A stretch of 13,915 nt of DNA from CABRXV01 sp900754955 (lineage in GTDB: Bacteria; Actinomycetota; Coriobacteriia; Coriobacteriales; Eggerthellaceae), in the NCBI GenBank assembly GCA_902475005.1, contig CABRXV010000053.1, positions 1 to 13,915 of the forward strand, written 5' to 3'. Shown piece after piece: positions 1 to 6,269 of this stretch. Made by a program: the position numbers and the translations under genes. The notes under the pieces are model-generated. The model was not told the origin of the DNA, searched no databases, and saw only the letters and a program-made list of their open reading frames with translations. The first letter of the stretch is position 1. Each line of letters begins with the position of its first letter.

Positions 1-839
1 AGCAGATCACCGCGCTGCAGGGCCAGCTCTCCGAGCGCGCCCGCAGCATGTACCGCTCCGGCTCCTCGACCTTCATCGATCTGCTGCTCGGCGCTACCTC
101 GTTCCAGTCGTTCGTGAGCAGCTGGGACCTGCTCAACAACCTCAACGAGAACGACGCCGAGATGGTCCAGGAAACGAAGGACCTCAAGGCCCAGGTCGAG
201 GCCGAGCAGGCCGAGTACGCGAAGCAGGAGGCGATCGCCGCCGAGCAGGCCGAGCAGGCCCGTCAGGTGCAGCAGGAGGCGCAGGCGCTCGTCAACGAGA
301 CGCAGGCCATCTACGACAACCTGAGCGCCGAGGCGGCCGCACTGCTCGAGCAGGAGCAGGCCGCGCGCGACGCCGCTGCTGCGGCAGCTGCGCAGCAGGC
401 GATCGAGGAGGCCAACTCCGGCGGTGGTACGGGCGGCGGCGCAGGTGGCGGCACGAGCGACAACGGCGGCGGTGGCGGCAGCAAGCCCACCTACGACGGC
501 AACAACAAGCCGCAGACCGTCACGGGCAACGTCGTGGTCGACCGCGCGTACTCGCAGCTCGGCAAGCCGTACGGCTGGGGCGACTGCGGTCCCAACAGCT
601 TCGACTGCTCGGGTCTCGTGAGCTACTGCCTCTCGGGCTCCTACGGCGTGCGCCTCGGCTCCACGAGCACGTTCATCAACTGGCCGCGCGTGTCGAACCC
701 GCAGCCGGGCGACATCTGCGTGAACAGTCACCACTGCGGCATCTACATCGGCGGCGGCCAGATGATCCACGCGCCGCAGACGGGCGATGTCGTGAAGATC
801 AGCGGCGTCCACGGCGACATGATCTACGTGCGCTACTAG
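1..839 (+). CDS. Secreted NlpC/P60 cell-wall hydrolase, C-terminal part (5' end outside window)
   Basis: The frame is open from the first base (first whole codon at 3) and ends with TAG at 837-839. Its first residue aligns with Q94 of the complete paralog at 1113-2204, so the Tat signal and start of the coiled coil lie upstream of the window. An internal ATG at 48 is not the true start, because homology continues before it. Order: PcsB/CwlO-like Glu/Gln/Ala-rich coiled coil to about nt 410, a Gly/Ser/Asn hinge to about nt 515, then an NlpC/P60 peptidase domain. The catalytic Cys is in FDCSGLV (codon 606-608), the His in HHCGIYIG (codon 732-734), and a further polar position in MIHAPQTGD. NlpC/P60 enzymes usually cut D-Glu-to-diamino-acid bonds in peptidoglycan stems; the exact bond is unknown here. 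An extra Cys (GDCGPN) before the catalytic motif is absent in the paralog. Probably exported and acting on the wall. Confidence 0.9.
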   Translation, partial: QITALQGQLSERARSMYRSGSSTFIDLLLGATSFQSFVSSWDLLNNLNENDAEMVQETKDLKAQVEAEQAEYAKQEAIAAEQAEQARQVQQEAQALVNETQAIYDNLSAEAAALLEQEQAARDAAAAAAAQQAIEEANSGGGTGGGAGGGTSDNGGGGGSKPTYDGNNKPQTVTGNVVVDRAYSQLGKPYGWGDCGPNSFDCSGLVSYCLSGSYGVRLGSTSTFINWPRVSNPQPGDICVNSHHCGIYIGGGQMIHAPQTGDVVKISGVHGDMIYVRY

Positions 840-863
840 CGCGATCACAAAGCGTCCACAAAC

Positions 864-894
864 GCCGAATGCCAGACGGTGTCGCGCATTCGGC
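864..894. other. 9-bp perfect inverted repeat between NlpC/P60 gene 1 and its terminator
   Basis: GCCGAATGC (864-872) and GCATTCGGC (886-894) pair perfectly around a 13-nt loop. No T-run follows; instead a second, stronger hairpin begins six bases later. It may stabilise the mRNA 3' end or be an operator. Role unknown. Confidence 0.45.
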
Positions 895-899
895 TCACC

Positions 900-938
900 A
901 GGGAGCGGGGGCACATGATATGCCCCCGCTCCCTTTTC
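900..938 (+). terminator. Intrinsic terminator of NlpC/P60 gene 1
   Basis: A 13-bp perfect GC-rich stem pairs 901-913 (GGGAGCGGGGGCA) with 921-933. A900-T934 adds a fourteenth pair. The loop is 7 nt and is followed by TTTT at 934-937. It lies 61 bp after the stop codon at 839 and separates the two paralogous genes into independent transcripts. Confidence 0.9.
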
Positions 939-1032
939 ATTGCTCCCATATCTTGCGACCAAGCGCATTCCCCCTCCCCCGAAGGGCTCTTTTGCAGCGC
1001 TTTGCAACTTATGAAGGCTTTCGCGAACTTCC

Positions 1033-1060
1033 CTGACCGCCCGCTACCCCGTGATATCAT
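1033..1060 (+). promoter_or_regulatory. Candidate sigma-70-type promoter of NlpC/P60 gene 2
   Basis: TATCAT at 1055-1060 differs from the -10 consensus at one base. CTGACC at 1033-1038 matches four of six -35 bases at 16-bp spacing. Transcription would start near 1067, about 45 nt before the start codon. The terminator at 900-938 supports a need for a promoter here. Seen by eye only. Confidence 0.45.
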
Positions 1061-1098
1061 GGGCGCCGTGTTTGCAATCGAACTACCAAGCTCAATCT

Positions 1099-1104
1099 AG
1101 GAGG
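1099..1104 (+). promoter_or_regulatory. Ribosome binding site fixing the start at ATG 1113
   Basis: A perfect AGGAGG ends 8 nt before ATG 1113. The in-frame TTG at 1107 sits only 2 nt after it and is too close, so the ATG is chosen. Confidence 0.85.
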
Positions 1105-1112
1105 ATTTGCCG

Positions 1113-2204
1113 ATGAGCGAGCAGAACGCACTCAGCAGACGTACCTTTATCGGTGGTGCCGCCGTTCTGGGCGCCGCCACCTGCGCTCTCACCTTCGATC
1201 CCGTCAAGGCGTTCGCTACGCCGACCGCCGCCGAGAAGCAGGCGGAGGCCGACGCCGCCCTCGAGCAGCTCAACGCCATGCAGCAGCAGCTCGACATCGC
1301 TTCGGCCGACTATTACACTGCGCTCGACGCGCAGGAAGAGGCCCAGGCCAAGATGGACGAGTGCCAGGGCCGCATCGACGAGGCGAACGAGCAGATCACC
1401 GCGCTGCAGGGCCAGCTCTCCGAGCGCGCCCGCAGCATGTACCGATCCGGCTCCACCACGTTCGTCGACCTGTTGCTCGGCGCCACGTCGTTCCAGGCGT
1501 TCACCACGAGCTGGGATCTCCTCAACGACATGAACGAAAACGACGCCGAGATGGTCCAGCAGACGAAGGACCTCAAGGCCCAGGTCGAGGCCGAGCAGGC
1601 CGAGTACGCCGAGCAGGAGCGCATCGCCGCCGAGCAGGCCGAGCAGGCCCGCCAGGTGAAGGAGGAGGCCGAGCAGCTCGTTGCCGAGACGCAGGCCATC
1701 TACGATAACCTGAGCGCCGAGGCGGCCGAACTGCTCGAGCAGGAGCAGGCCGCGCGCGAGGCTGCCGCGGCTGCGGCAGCGCAGGCCGCCATCGAGGAGG
1801 AGCAGCGCCAGCAGCAGCAACAGCAGAACAACGGCGGCGGTGGCGGCGGTGGCGGGTCCACCAGCGGCGACAGCAAGCCGCAGACCGTCACGGGCAACGT
1901 CGTGGTCGACCGCGCGTACTCCAAGCTCGGATGCCCCTACGTGTGGGGCGCCACCGGTCCCAACACCTTCGACTGCTCGGGCCTCGTCGGCTACTGCCTC
2001 ACGGGCTCCACGTCGCGCCTCGGCACCACGTACACCTTCATGGGCTGGCCGCGCGTGTCGAACCCGCAGCCGGGCGACATCTGCACGAGCAGCTCCCACT
2101 GCGGCATCTACATCGGCGGCGGCCAGATGATCCACGCGCCGCACACTGGCGACGTCGTGAAGATCGGCGGCGTGCAGAGCAACATGATCTACGTGCGCTA
2201 CTAA
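1113..2204 (+). CDS. Tat-exported coiled-coil NlpC/P60 peptidoglycan hydrolase
   Basis: 363 aa, complete. Residues 1-36 form a twin-arginine signal (SRRTFIG, Ala-rich hydrophobic core, probable cleavage after AFA near 35). Residues 40-230 are a Gln/Glu/Ala coiled coil that includes the PcsB-type hairpin (RARSMYRSGSTTFVDLLLG, 106-123). Residues 231-255 are a low-complexity hinge with a run of six Gln and eight Gly. Residues 258-363 are NlpC/P60, with catalytic Cys288 (FDCSGLV), His329 (SHCGIYIG) and His341 (MIHAPHTGD). The family hydrolyses peptidoglycan stem peptides; the coiled coil in PcsB/CwlO relatives restrains activity or docks on FtsEX, which is inference here. Tat rather than Sec export is uncommon for this class. 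It is a close tandem paralog of 1-839: the first 55 bases of the window are identical to 1390-1444 except for one base. It is transcribed alone, between two terminators. Confidence 0.93.
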   Translation: MSEQNALSRRTFIGGAAVLGAATCALTFDPVKAFATPTAAEKQAEADAALEQLNAMQQQLDIASADYYTALDAQEEAQAKMDECQGRIDEANEQITALQGQLSERARSMYRSGSTTFVDLLLGATSFQAFTTSWDLLNDMNENDAEMVQQTKDLKAQVEAEQAEYAEQERIAAEQAEQARQVKEEAEQLVAETQAIYDNLSAEAAELLEQEQAAREAAAAAAAQAAIEEEQRQQQQQQNNGGGGGGGGSTSGDSKPQTVTGNVVVDRAYSKLGCPYVWGATGPNTFDCSGLVGYCLTGSTSRLGTTYTFMGWPRVSNPQPGDICTSSSHCGIYIGGGQMIHAPHTGDVVKIGGVQSNMIYVRY

Positions 2205-2230
2205 GCGCCTTTGTTGCACATACCGAGAAC

Positions 2231-2263
2231 AGAGGGGTCGCACAATGCGATCCCTCTTCTTTT
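2231..2263 (+). terminator. Intrinsic terminator of NlpC/P60 gene 2
   Basis: A 12-bp stem pairs 2231-2242 (AGAGGGGTCGCA) with 2246-2257, with one G-T wobble and a 3-nt CAA loop. TCTTTTAT follows. It starts 26 bp after the TAA stop. Confidence 0.88.
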
Positions 2264-2386
2264 ATGCAGCACTCCCGATTTGCACATACACTCGCACGCC
2301 TTCGAGCACCCGTGCATCTCCAAGCATTGCCCTCGCCTTCCGCACCTGCTGAGCGCCTTAGAAAACCTACTTTCGTCGCCTCCTGT

Positions 2387-2451
2387 ACGAGTTCGCGGAC
2401 GTTTCGTGACCAGAGAACGCAAATTAAGTCCTGAAACGTCCGCGAATTCGT
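2387..2451. repeat. 65-bp inverted-repeat element with 19-bp arms
   Basis: Arms 2387-2405 and 2433-2451 pair over 19 bp: 18 Watson-Crick pairs plus one G-T at 2391/2447. The innermost 14 bp (TTCGCGGACGTTTC with its complement) are perfect. The spacer is 27 bp and AT-richer than its surroundings. A third half-site, GAAACGTTCGC, lies at 2464-2474 in the same orientation as the right arm, 31 bp downstream. There is no T-run, so it is not a classical terminator. It lies between convergent genes. It could be a MITE-like or REP-like repeat, or a protein-binding site. Confidence 0.7.
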
Positions 2452-2463
2452 CTCGCACACCGC

Positions 2464-2474
2464 GAAACGTTCGC
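2464..2474 (+). repeat. Third half-site of the 2387-2451 element
   Basis: GAAACGTTCGC matches 10 of 11 bases of the arm sequence GAAACGTCCGC found at 2433-2443 (+) and 2405-2395 (-). It is the start of neither a gene nor a terminator. Confidence 0.5.
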
Positions 2475-2540
2475 AGACCCGCCCAGCAAAAAGCTCGCAC
2501 ACAAAACAACCGCACGCCGCACCCCACCACATACGCGCAC

Positions 2541-2571
2541 AAAAAAAGCCGCGCGGCATACACCGCGCGGC
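2541..2571 (-). terminator. Intrinsic terminator of putP
   Basis: Read on the minus strand, a 9-bp perfect stem (GCCGCGCGG at 2548-2556 with CCGCGCGGC at 2563-2571) and a 6-nt loop are followed by seven T (A-run at 2541-2547). It lies 26 bp after the putP stop. Confidence 0.92.
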
Positions 2572-2597
2572 CTGTTCGCATTCGTGCCTGGATGCCC

Positions 2598-4160
2598 CTA
2601 CACGTCGAGATCCATGTAGGTGTCGAACTCCTCCTTGATCTCGTCGGACGGCTCCTTGGTGAGCAGCGACACCACCACGATCACCGCAAGCGCGATCACG
2701 AAGCCCGGAAGCAGCTCGTACACGCCGAACCATCCGCCGAGCGGCTTCACAAACATGTTCCACACCACCACGGTGACCGCGCCCGTCACCATGCCGGCGA
2801 CGGCGCCCGGCAATGTGGTGCGGCGCCAGTACAGCGAGCAGAGCATGAGCGGTCCGAACGACGCGCCGAAGCCCGCCCAGGCGTACGACACGATGTTGAA
2901 GATCGACGAGTTCTGGTCGAGCGAAATGAATATGCCGAAGAACAGCACCACCACGAGCGTGATGCGCGCCACGATCATAACCTGCTGGTCGGTGGCGTCG
3001 CGCTTGAGAACGCCCTTGAAGATGTTGGAGGCGACGGCCGAACCCGAAATGAGCAGGTACGACGACGACGAGCTCATCGCCGCGGCAAAGATGCCCGACA
3101 CCACGAGGCCGCAGGCGAAGGACGGCAGCAGCATGCGCGAGAGGATGATGAAGATGTTCTCGGCAGCCGACTGCGTGAGAAACTCGGTCGGCACCACGGC
3201 GCGGCCGATGAGGCCGATGCACACGGCGGAGGACAGCGAGATCACGAGCCAGATCATCGCGATGATACGCGACTTCTTGATCTCATCGGAATGACGCACC
3301 GACATGAAGCGCACGAGCACCTGAGGCATGCCGAAGTAGCCGAGGCCCCACACGATGCCCGACACGATGGTGACGATGCCGTACGTGCTCGGCTCACCGA
3401 ACAACGGCGTGCCGTTCTCGACGATCTGGTTGCCCATCTCGTCGAGCAGCGGCGTGGCGGTTTGGGTGCCGGAGAGAAAGCCCGGGATGTTCTGAAGGAA
3501 CGTCACCGTGTTCTCAACGCCGCCCGCTGCGGCAACCGAGCCGATGAACACCGTGGCGAGCGCGAAGAACATGAGCGTGCCCTGAATGAGGTCGGTCGTG
3601 CACACCGACAGGTAACCGCCGAGGAACGTGTAGAGGAACACGATGATCGCGCCGATCACCATCATGGTGGCGTAATCCCATCCGAAGAGCGTCGAGAACA
3701 GCTTGCCGCAGGTCACGAAGCAGCTGCCCGTGTAGATGCTGAAGAACAGCAGGATGATGATGGCGGCAAGCGTCATGAGGATGTGCTTGTCGTCATGGAA
3801 GCGGTTCGAGAAGAAGTCGGGAACCGTGATGGAGTTGCCTGCCTTCTCCGAATACTTGCGCAGGCGCTTCGCCACGAACTTCCAATTGAGGTACGTGCCG
3901 ATGATGAGGCCGATGGCGGTCCACATGGCATCGGAAGCGCCCGTGAAGTATGCGATGCCCGGCAGGCCCATGAGCAGCCAGCCCGACATGTCCGACGCCT
4001 CTGCCGAGAGCGCCGTGAGCCACGGACCGAGCCCGCGACCGCCGAGGAAGTACTCCTCGCTCGACGAGTTCGAGCGTTTCGCATACACGAATCCGACGAC
4101 GACCACCACGACGAAGTAGATGAGCATCGCCAGCATGACGAGAAAATCGTTGCCGACCAT
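2598..4160 (-). CDS. putP: Sodium/proline symporter (solute:sodium symporter family)
   Basis: 520 aa, against about 500 for E. coli PutP. About 13 membrane segments are visible, starting with residues 5-26. The sodium- and proline-binding region of segment 2 is intact: GGRGLGPWLTALSAEASDMSGWLL puts Arg42, Asp57, Ser59 and Trp61 at the places of E. coli Arg40, Asp55, Ser57 and Trp59. The Ser-rich GIFAAAMSSSSSYLL segment matches the region of the second sodium ligands. It should import proline with sodium for nutrition or osmotic balance. The loop before segment 7 (around TATPLLDEMGNQIVENGTPL) is longer than in E. coli. ATG 4160 is chosen because PutP homology starts there and AAGGGA lies just upstream; the frame stays open to an ATG at 4340, but that extension is Arg/Gly/Ala-rich and unlike the family. 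It is divergent from the aminotransferase and ends at its own terminator. Another SSS substrate cannot be excluded. Confidence 0.92.
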   Translation of the reverse strand: MVGNDFLVMLAMLIYFVVVVVVGFVYAKRSNSSSEEYFLGGRGLGPWLTALSAEASDMSGWLLMGLPGIAYFTGASDAMWTAIGLIIGTYLNWKFVAKRLRKYSEKAGNSITVPDFFSNRFHDDKHILMTLAAIIILLFFSIYTGSCFVTCGKLFSTLFGWDYATMMVIGAIIVFLYTFLGGYLSVCTTDLIQGTLMFFALATVFIGSVAAAGGVENTVTFLQNIPGFLSGTQTATPLLDEMGNQIVENGTPLFGEPSTYGIVTIVSGIVWGLGYFGMPQVLVRFMSVRHSDEIKKSRIIAMIWLVISLSSAVCIGLIGRAVVPTEFLTQSAAENIFIILSRMLLPSFACGLVVSGIFAAAMSSSSSYLLISGSAVASNIFKGVLKRDATDQQVMIVARITLVVVLFFGIFISLDQNSSIFNIVSYAWAGFGASFGPLMLCSLYWRRTTLPGAVAGMVTGAVTVVVWNMFVKPLGGWFGVYELLPGFVIALAVIVVVSLLTKEPSDEIKEEFDTYMDLDV

Positions 4161-4321
4161 TGTCCCTTGCTTCTTTCCCCTCGCAGCCGAGGCTTCCGCA
4201 CCGCGTATCGCCGCCTGCGGCGCCGCGAAGCGCGCGCCGGGGACAACGCCGCATGCCGCGCGCACCGCACTGCTGCCGCCTGCATTTTCCCTCCTGCAGC
4301 CGCCAGCGAGGCGCACATACC

Positions 4322-4357
4322 ATCGACCATGTCCTATCATGTCTTGGAATGGTCGAT
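4322..4357. promoter_or_regulatory. 9-bp inverted repeat in the putP/aminotransferase divergent region
   Basis: ATCGACCAT (4322-4330) and ATGGTCGAT (4349-4357) are perfect inverted copies 18 bp apart; centre to centre they lie 27 bp apart. They sit immediately beside the predicted divergent promoter elements, as expected of an operator for a dimeric regulator. Which regulator is unknown. Confidence 0.5.
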
Positions 4358-4373
4358 CATTATACTTTATGAC
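4344..4373 (+). promoter_or_regulatory. Candidate promoter of the aminotransferase
   Basis: TTGGAA (4344-4349) and TATGAC (4368-4373) with an 18-bp spacer would start transcription near 4380. TATACT at 4361-4366 is an alternative -10 lacking a good -35. Weak and visual only. Confidence 0.35.
4359..4364 (-). promoter_or_regulatory. Consensus -10 box reading toward putP
   Basis: The minus strand reads TATAAT exactly here. The -35 region (about 4382-4388) has only CCTGGT. Start of transcription would be near 4352, giving a leader of about 190 nt that is very GC-rich. Confidence 0.4.
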
Positions 4374-4374
4374 G

Positions 4375-4403
4375 CTGGAGCACCAGGGAACTATCTGCTC
4401 CAG
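4375..4403. promoter_or_regulatory. 8-bp hairpin in the aminotransferase leader
   Basis: CTGGAGCA (4375-4382) and TGCTCCAG (4396-4403) pair perfectly around 13 nt. No T-run follows, so it is not a terminator. It lies at the expected mRNA start, 33 nt before the initiation codon, and overlaps the putP -35 region. Confidence 0.4.
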
Positions 4404-4435
4404 AACAAGGTGATAAGCGGTGAAAGGATGCTTTC

Positions 4436-5725
4436 ATGACACGATTTGCCGAAATGTCGCTTGACCAGCGCAAGGACCTCCTCGCTGCGCTGCAGGACGA
4501 GTACGCCTCCTTCAAGGCGCGCGGGCTCGCGCTCAACATGGCGCGCGGCAAACCCGCAGCTGAGCAGCTCGATCTGTCGATGCCGCTGCTTTCCACCGTC
4601 ACCACCACCGAAGACTGCCGCGCCGAAGACGGCACCGACTGCCGCAACTACGGCGTGCTCGCGGGTCTGCCCGAAGCGCAACGTCTCATGGCGGTGCTGC
4701 TCGACGACGACCCCGAAAACGTCATCGTGTTCGGCAACTCGAGCCTGACCGTCATGTACGACACCCTCGCCCGCTGCCTCGACTTCGGCACGCTCGGCAG
4801 CACGCCGTGGTGCCAGTACGAACAGGTGCGCTGGCTCTGCCCCGTGCCGGGCTACGACCGCCATTTCGGCGTCACCGAGGCATTCGGCATCGAGATGATC
4901 CCCGTGCCCATGAACGACGACGGCCCCGACATGGACACGGTCGAGCGCCTTGTGGCCGAGGACGCCTCGATCAAGGGCATCTGGTGCGTACCGAAGTACT
5001 CCAACCCGGGCGGCGTCACCTATTCCGATGAGGTGGTGCGCCGGCTCGCCTCGATGGAGTGCGCCGCCGATGACTTCCGCATTTTCTGGGACAACGCCTA
5101 CTGCGTGCACCACCTCTTCGACGACGTCTCCGAGCAGGACCAGCTGCTCGACATCGCCGAGGCGTGCGCCGAGGCGGGCAATCCCGACCGCTACTTCAAG
5201 TTCGCCTCCACCTCGAAGATCACCTTCCCCGGCGCGGGCGTGGCGGCCATGGCGGCGTCGCCCGAGAACATCGCCGAGGCGAAGCGGCACCTCAACGCGC
5301 AGATGATCGGCCACGACAAGATCAACCAGCTGCGCCATGTGCGCTTCCTGCGCGACGCCGAGGGCATTGCCGCCCACATGCGCAAGCACGCAGCTATCCT
5401 GCGCCCGAAGTTCGCGCTTGTGGAGCGCAAGCTTACCGAGGGCCTCGGCGAGCTCGGCATCGCCACGTGGACGCACCCGCGTGGCGGCTACTTCGTGAGC
5501 TTCGACGCGCCTGCGGGCTGCGCGAAGCGCATCGTGGCGCTCGCGAAGGAGGCGGGCGTAACGCTTACGGGCGCTGGCGCAACCTGGCCGCACGGCGAGG
5601 ACCCCGCCGACGCGAACATCCGCATCGCGCCGACGCTGCCGCCGATCGACGAGCTCGAGGTGGCGCTCGACGTGTTCGTGTGCTGCGTCAAGATCGCGGC
5701 GCTCGAGAAGCTCATCGCAGAATAG
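4436..5725 (+). CDS. PLP-dependent aminotransferase, aspartate aminotransferase type Ic group
   Basis: 429 aa. ATG 4436 is preceded by AAAGGA (4423-4428) at 7 nt. The fold-type I aminotransferase signature is complete: GNSS (100-103) near the phosphate-binding region, Asn190 in KYSNPGG, Asp219 and Tyr222 in FWDNAY, Lys261 in STSKITFPGAG as the Schiff-base lysine, and Arg396 in NIRIAPT for the substrate carboxylate. The segments ALNMARGKP, NYGVLAGLPE and CPVPGYDRHF are typical of the group that includes characterised Corynebacterium aspartate aminotransferase. The expected reaction is aspartate plus 2-oxoglutarate to oxaloacetate plus glutamate in the cytoplasm, though substrate range is not proven by sequence. 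It is monocistronic and divergent from putP; a long hairpin follows the stop codon. Confidence 0.88.
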   Translation: MTRFAEMSLDQRKDLLAALQDEYASFKARGLALNMARGKPAAEQLDLSMPLLSTVTTTEDCRAEDGTDCRNYGVLAGLPEAQRLMAVLLDDDPENVIVFGNSSLTVMYDTLARCLDFGTLGSTPWCQYEQVRWLCPVPGYDRHFGVTEAFGIEMIPVPMNDDGPDMDTVERLVAEDASIKGIWCVPKYSNPGGVTYSDEVVRRLASMECAADDFRIFWDNAYCVHHLFDDVSEQDQLLDIAEACAEAGNPDRYFKFASTSKITFPGAGVAAMAASPENIAEAKRHLNAQMIGHDKINQLRHVRFLRDAEGIAAHMRKHAAILRPKFALVERKLTEGLGELGIATWTHPRGGYFVSFDAPAGCAKRIVALAKEAGVTLTGAGATWPHGEDPADANIRIAPTLPPIDELEVALDVFVCCVKIAALEKLIAE

Positions 5726-5768
5726 GCTTTCTGCCGACCGAGGGTTGCGAAGCAGACCCCCGAAGCTA

Positions 5769-5813
5769 GAGCCGTCGGGCAAGGGCTTCATGCCGCCTCT
5801 TGCCTGACGGCTC
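5769..5813 (+). terminator. 17-bp hairpin after the aminotransferase, without U-tract
   Basis: 5769-5785 pairs with 5797-5813 (15 Watson-Crick and 2 G-T pairs) around an 11-nt loop. It begins 43 bp after the stop. The following bases are CGACAAGCG, so termination would not be classical; it may act as an mRNA 3'-end stabiliser or as a U-tract-less terminator. Confidence 0.5.
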
Positions 5814-5823
5814 CGACAAGCGA

Positions 5824-5885
5824 ATGGGAAGCGGACGGGCCGTGTGTCACCTTTACAGGCGACGCATGGCCCGTTCGCTTCCCAT
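5824..5885. repeat. Intergenic hairpin repeat, copy 1 (25-bp stem)
   Basis: 5824-5848 pairs with 5861-5885 over 25 bp, including three G-T pairs (5834/5875, 5842/5867, 5845/5864), around a 12-nt loop. Its left 28 bases (5824-5851, ending TGTCACC) match 22 of 28 bases of 8073-8100. It lies in the convergent gap between the aminotransferase and the reductase locus. No T-run on either side. Confidence 0.75.
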
Positions 5886-5953
5886 CATCCGGCATTGGGC
5901 AAGCGTCGCCCTCCCCCCAGACGAGCTCGAAAGCAGCATTCAGCTTCGATTCC

Positions 5954-6020
5954 TGTCAGAAAAACAGCGAAATGCACGCTCGCCGAAGAGCCGTGGCAGA
6001 AAAAGGTGAGAAATGCACTC
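5954..6020 (+). repeat. GAARTGCAC / TGNCAGAAAA array, plus-strand half
   Basis: TGTCAGAAAA (5954-5963), GAAATGCAC (5969-5977), TGGCAGAAAA (5994-6003) and GAAATGCAC (6010-6018) alternate. The two nonamers start 41 bp apart and the two decamers 40 bp apart. The same composite unit recurs on the other strand at 6120-6173. Confidence 0.65.
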
Positions 6021-6119
6021 TGCTGACGCGTCCAGCGCGGGGCGCGCGGTTCGCGCCGCGACGTTTTCCCAGCTCATTTGATCCCCAGGTTCTGCGCTCA
6101 GCCTGAACACAAAGAACAA

Positions 6120-6173
6120 TCGTGCACTTCGGTACGTTTTCTGCCAGGCGCTTTAGAGAAGAGTGCATTTCTC
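6120..6173 (-). repeat. GAARTGCAC / TGNCAGAAAA array, minus-strand half
   Basis: On the minus strand, GAAATGCAC (6171-6163), TGGCAGAAAA (6146-6137) and GAAGTGCAC (6130-6122) keep the same spacing as in the plus half: 25 bp from nonamer to decamer and 41 bp between nonamers. The 13-mer GAGAAATGCACTC is identical at 6008-6020 (+) and 6173-6161 (-). The sequence between the shared blocks differs. Confidence 0.65.
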
Positions 6174-6227
6174 GACTTTCCAGCCGCGCCGCAAGGTTTC
6201 GCGTGGATCCCCAACCGACCAGAGCAT

Positions 6228-6246
6228 AAAAAACGCGCTCGGCGTT
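6228..6246 (-). terminator. Possible intrinsic terminator of the second anchor gene
   Basis: On the minus strand AACGC-CGAGC-GCGTT forms a short 5-bp stem running into six T (A-run at 6228-6233). It lies 23 bp after the stop. The stem is weak, so this is tentative. Confidence 0.45.
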
Positions 6247-6269
6247 CCGACCTGCCCTGCTCTAACCCG

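Larger units (their letters stand above)
5886..6269. other. Gene-free stretch carrying repeat arrays
   Basis: No reading frame here has a ribosome site or recognisable product. The region holds the GAARTGCAC array (5954-6173), a small GC hairpin at 6041-6057 (GGCGCG with CGCGCC, 5-nt loop), and the probable terminator of the minus-strand anchor gene at its right end. Confidence 0.6.

Noticed and set aside
879..1100. Small overlapping frames on both strands in the gap between the NlpC/P60 genes
   Set aside because: They are formed by the terminator palindrome itself and have no ribosome site.
4161..4340. 60-residue N-terminal extension of PutP from an ATG at 4340
   Set aside because: Arg/Gly/Ala-rich, unlike any PutP; homology, a hydrophobic first segment and a ribosome site support the start at 4160.
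2211..4439. Plus-strand frame of about 740 codons across putP
   Set aside because: Composition is Arg/His/Glu/Ala-rich without domains and it runs through two terminators; putP on the other strand explains the openness.
4391..5791. Minus-strand frame opposite the aminotransferase
   Set aside because: Shadow of a complete, motif-rich aminotransferase; no ribosome site or recognisable product.
6041..6070. GGCGCG/CGCGCC hairpin followed by ACGTTTT as a plus-strand terminator
   Set aside because: Stem of 6 bp, T-run displaced by several bases and over 300 bp from the nearest plus-strand gene; too weak to call.
5954..6173. CRISPR array
   Set aside because: Only short blocks repeat, in both orientations, with no uniform full repeat and no cas genes nearby.
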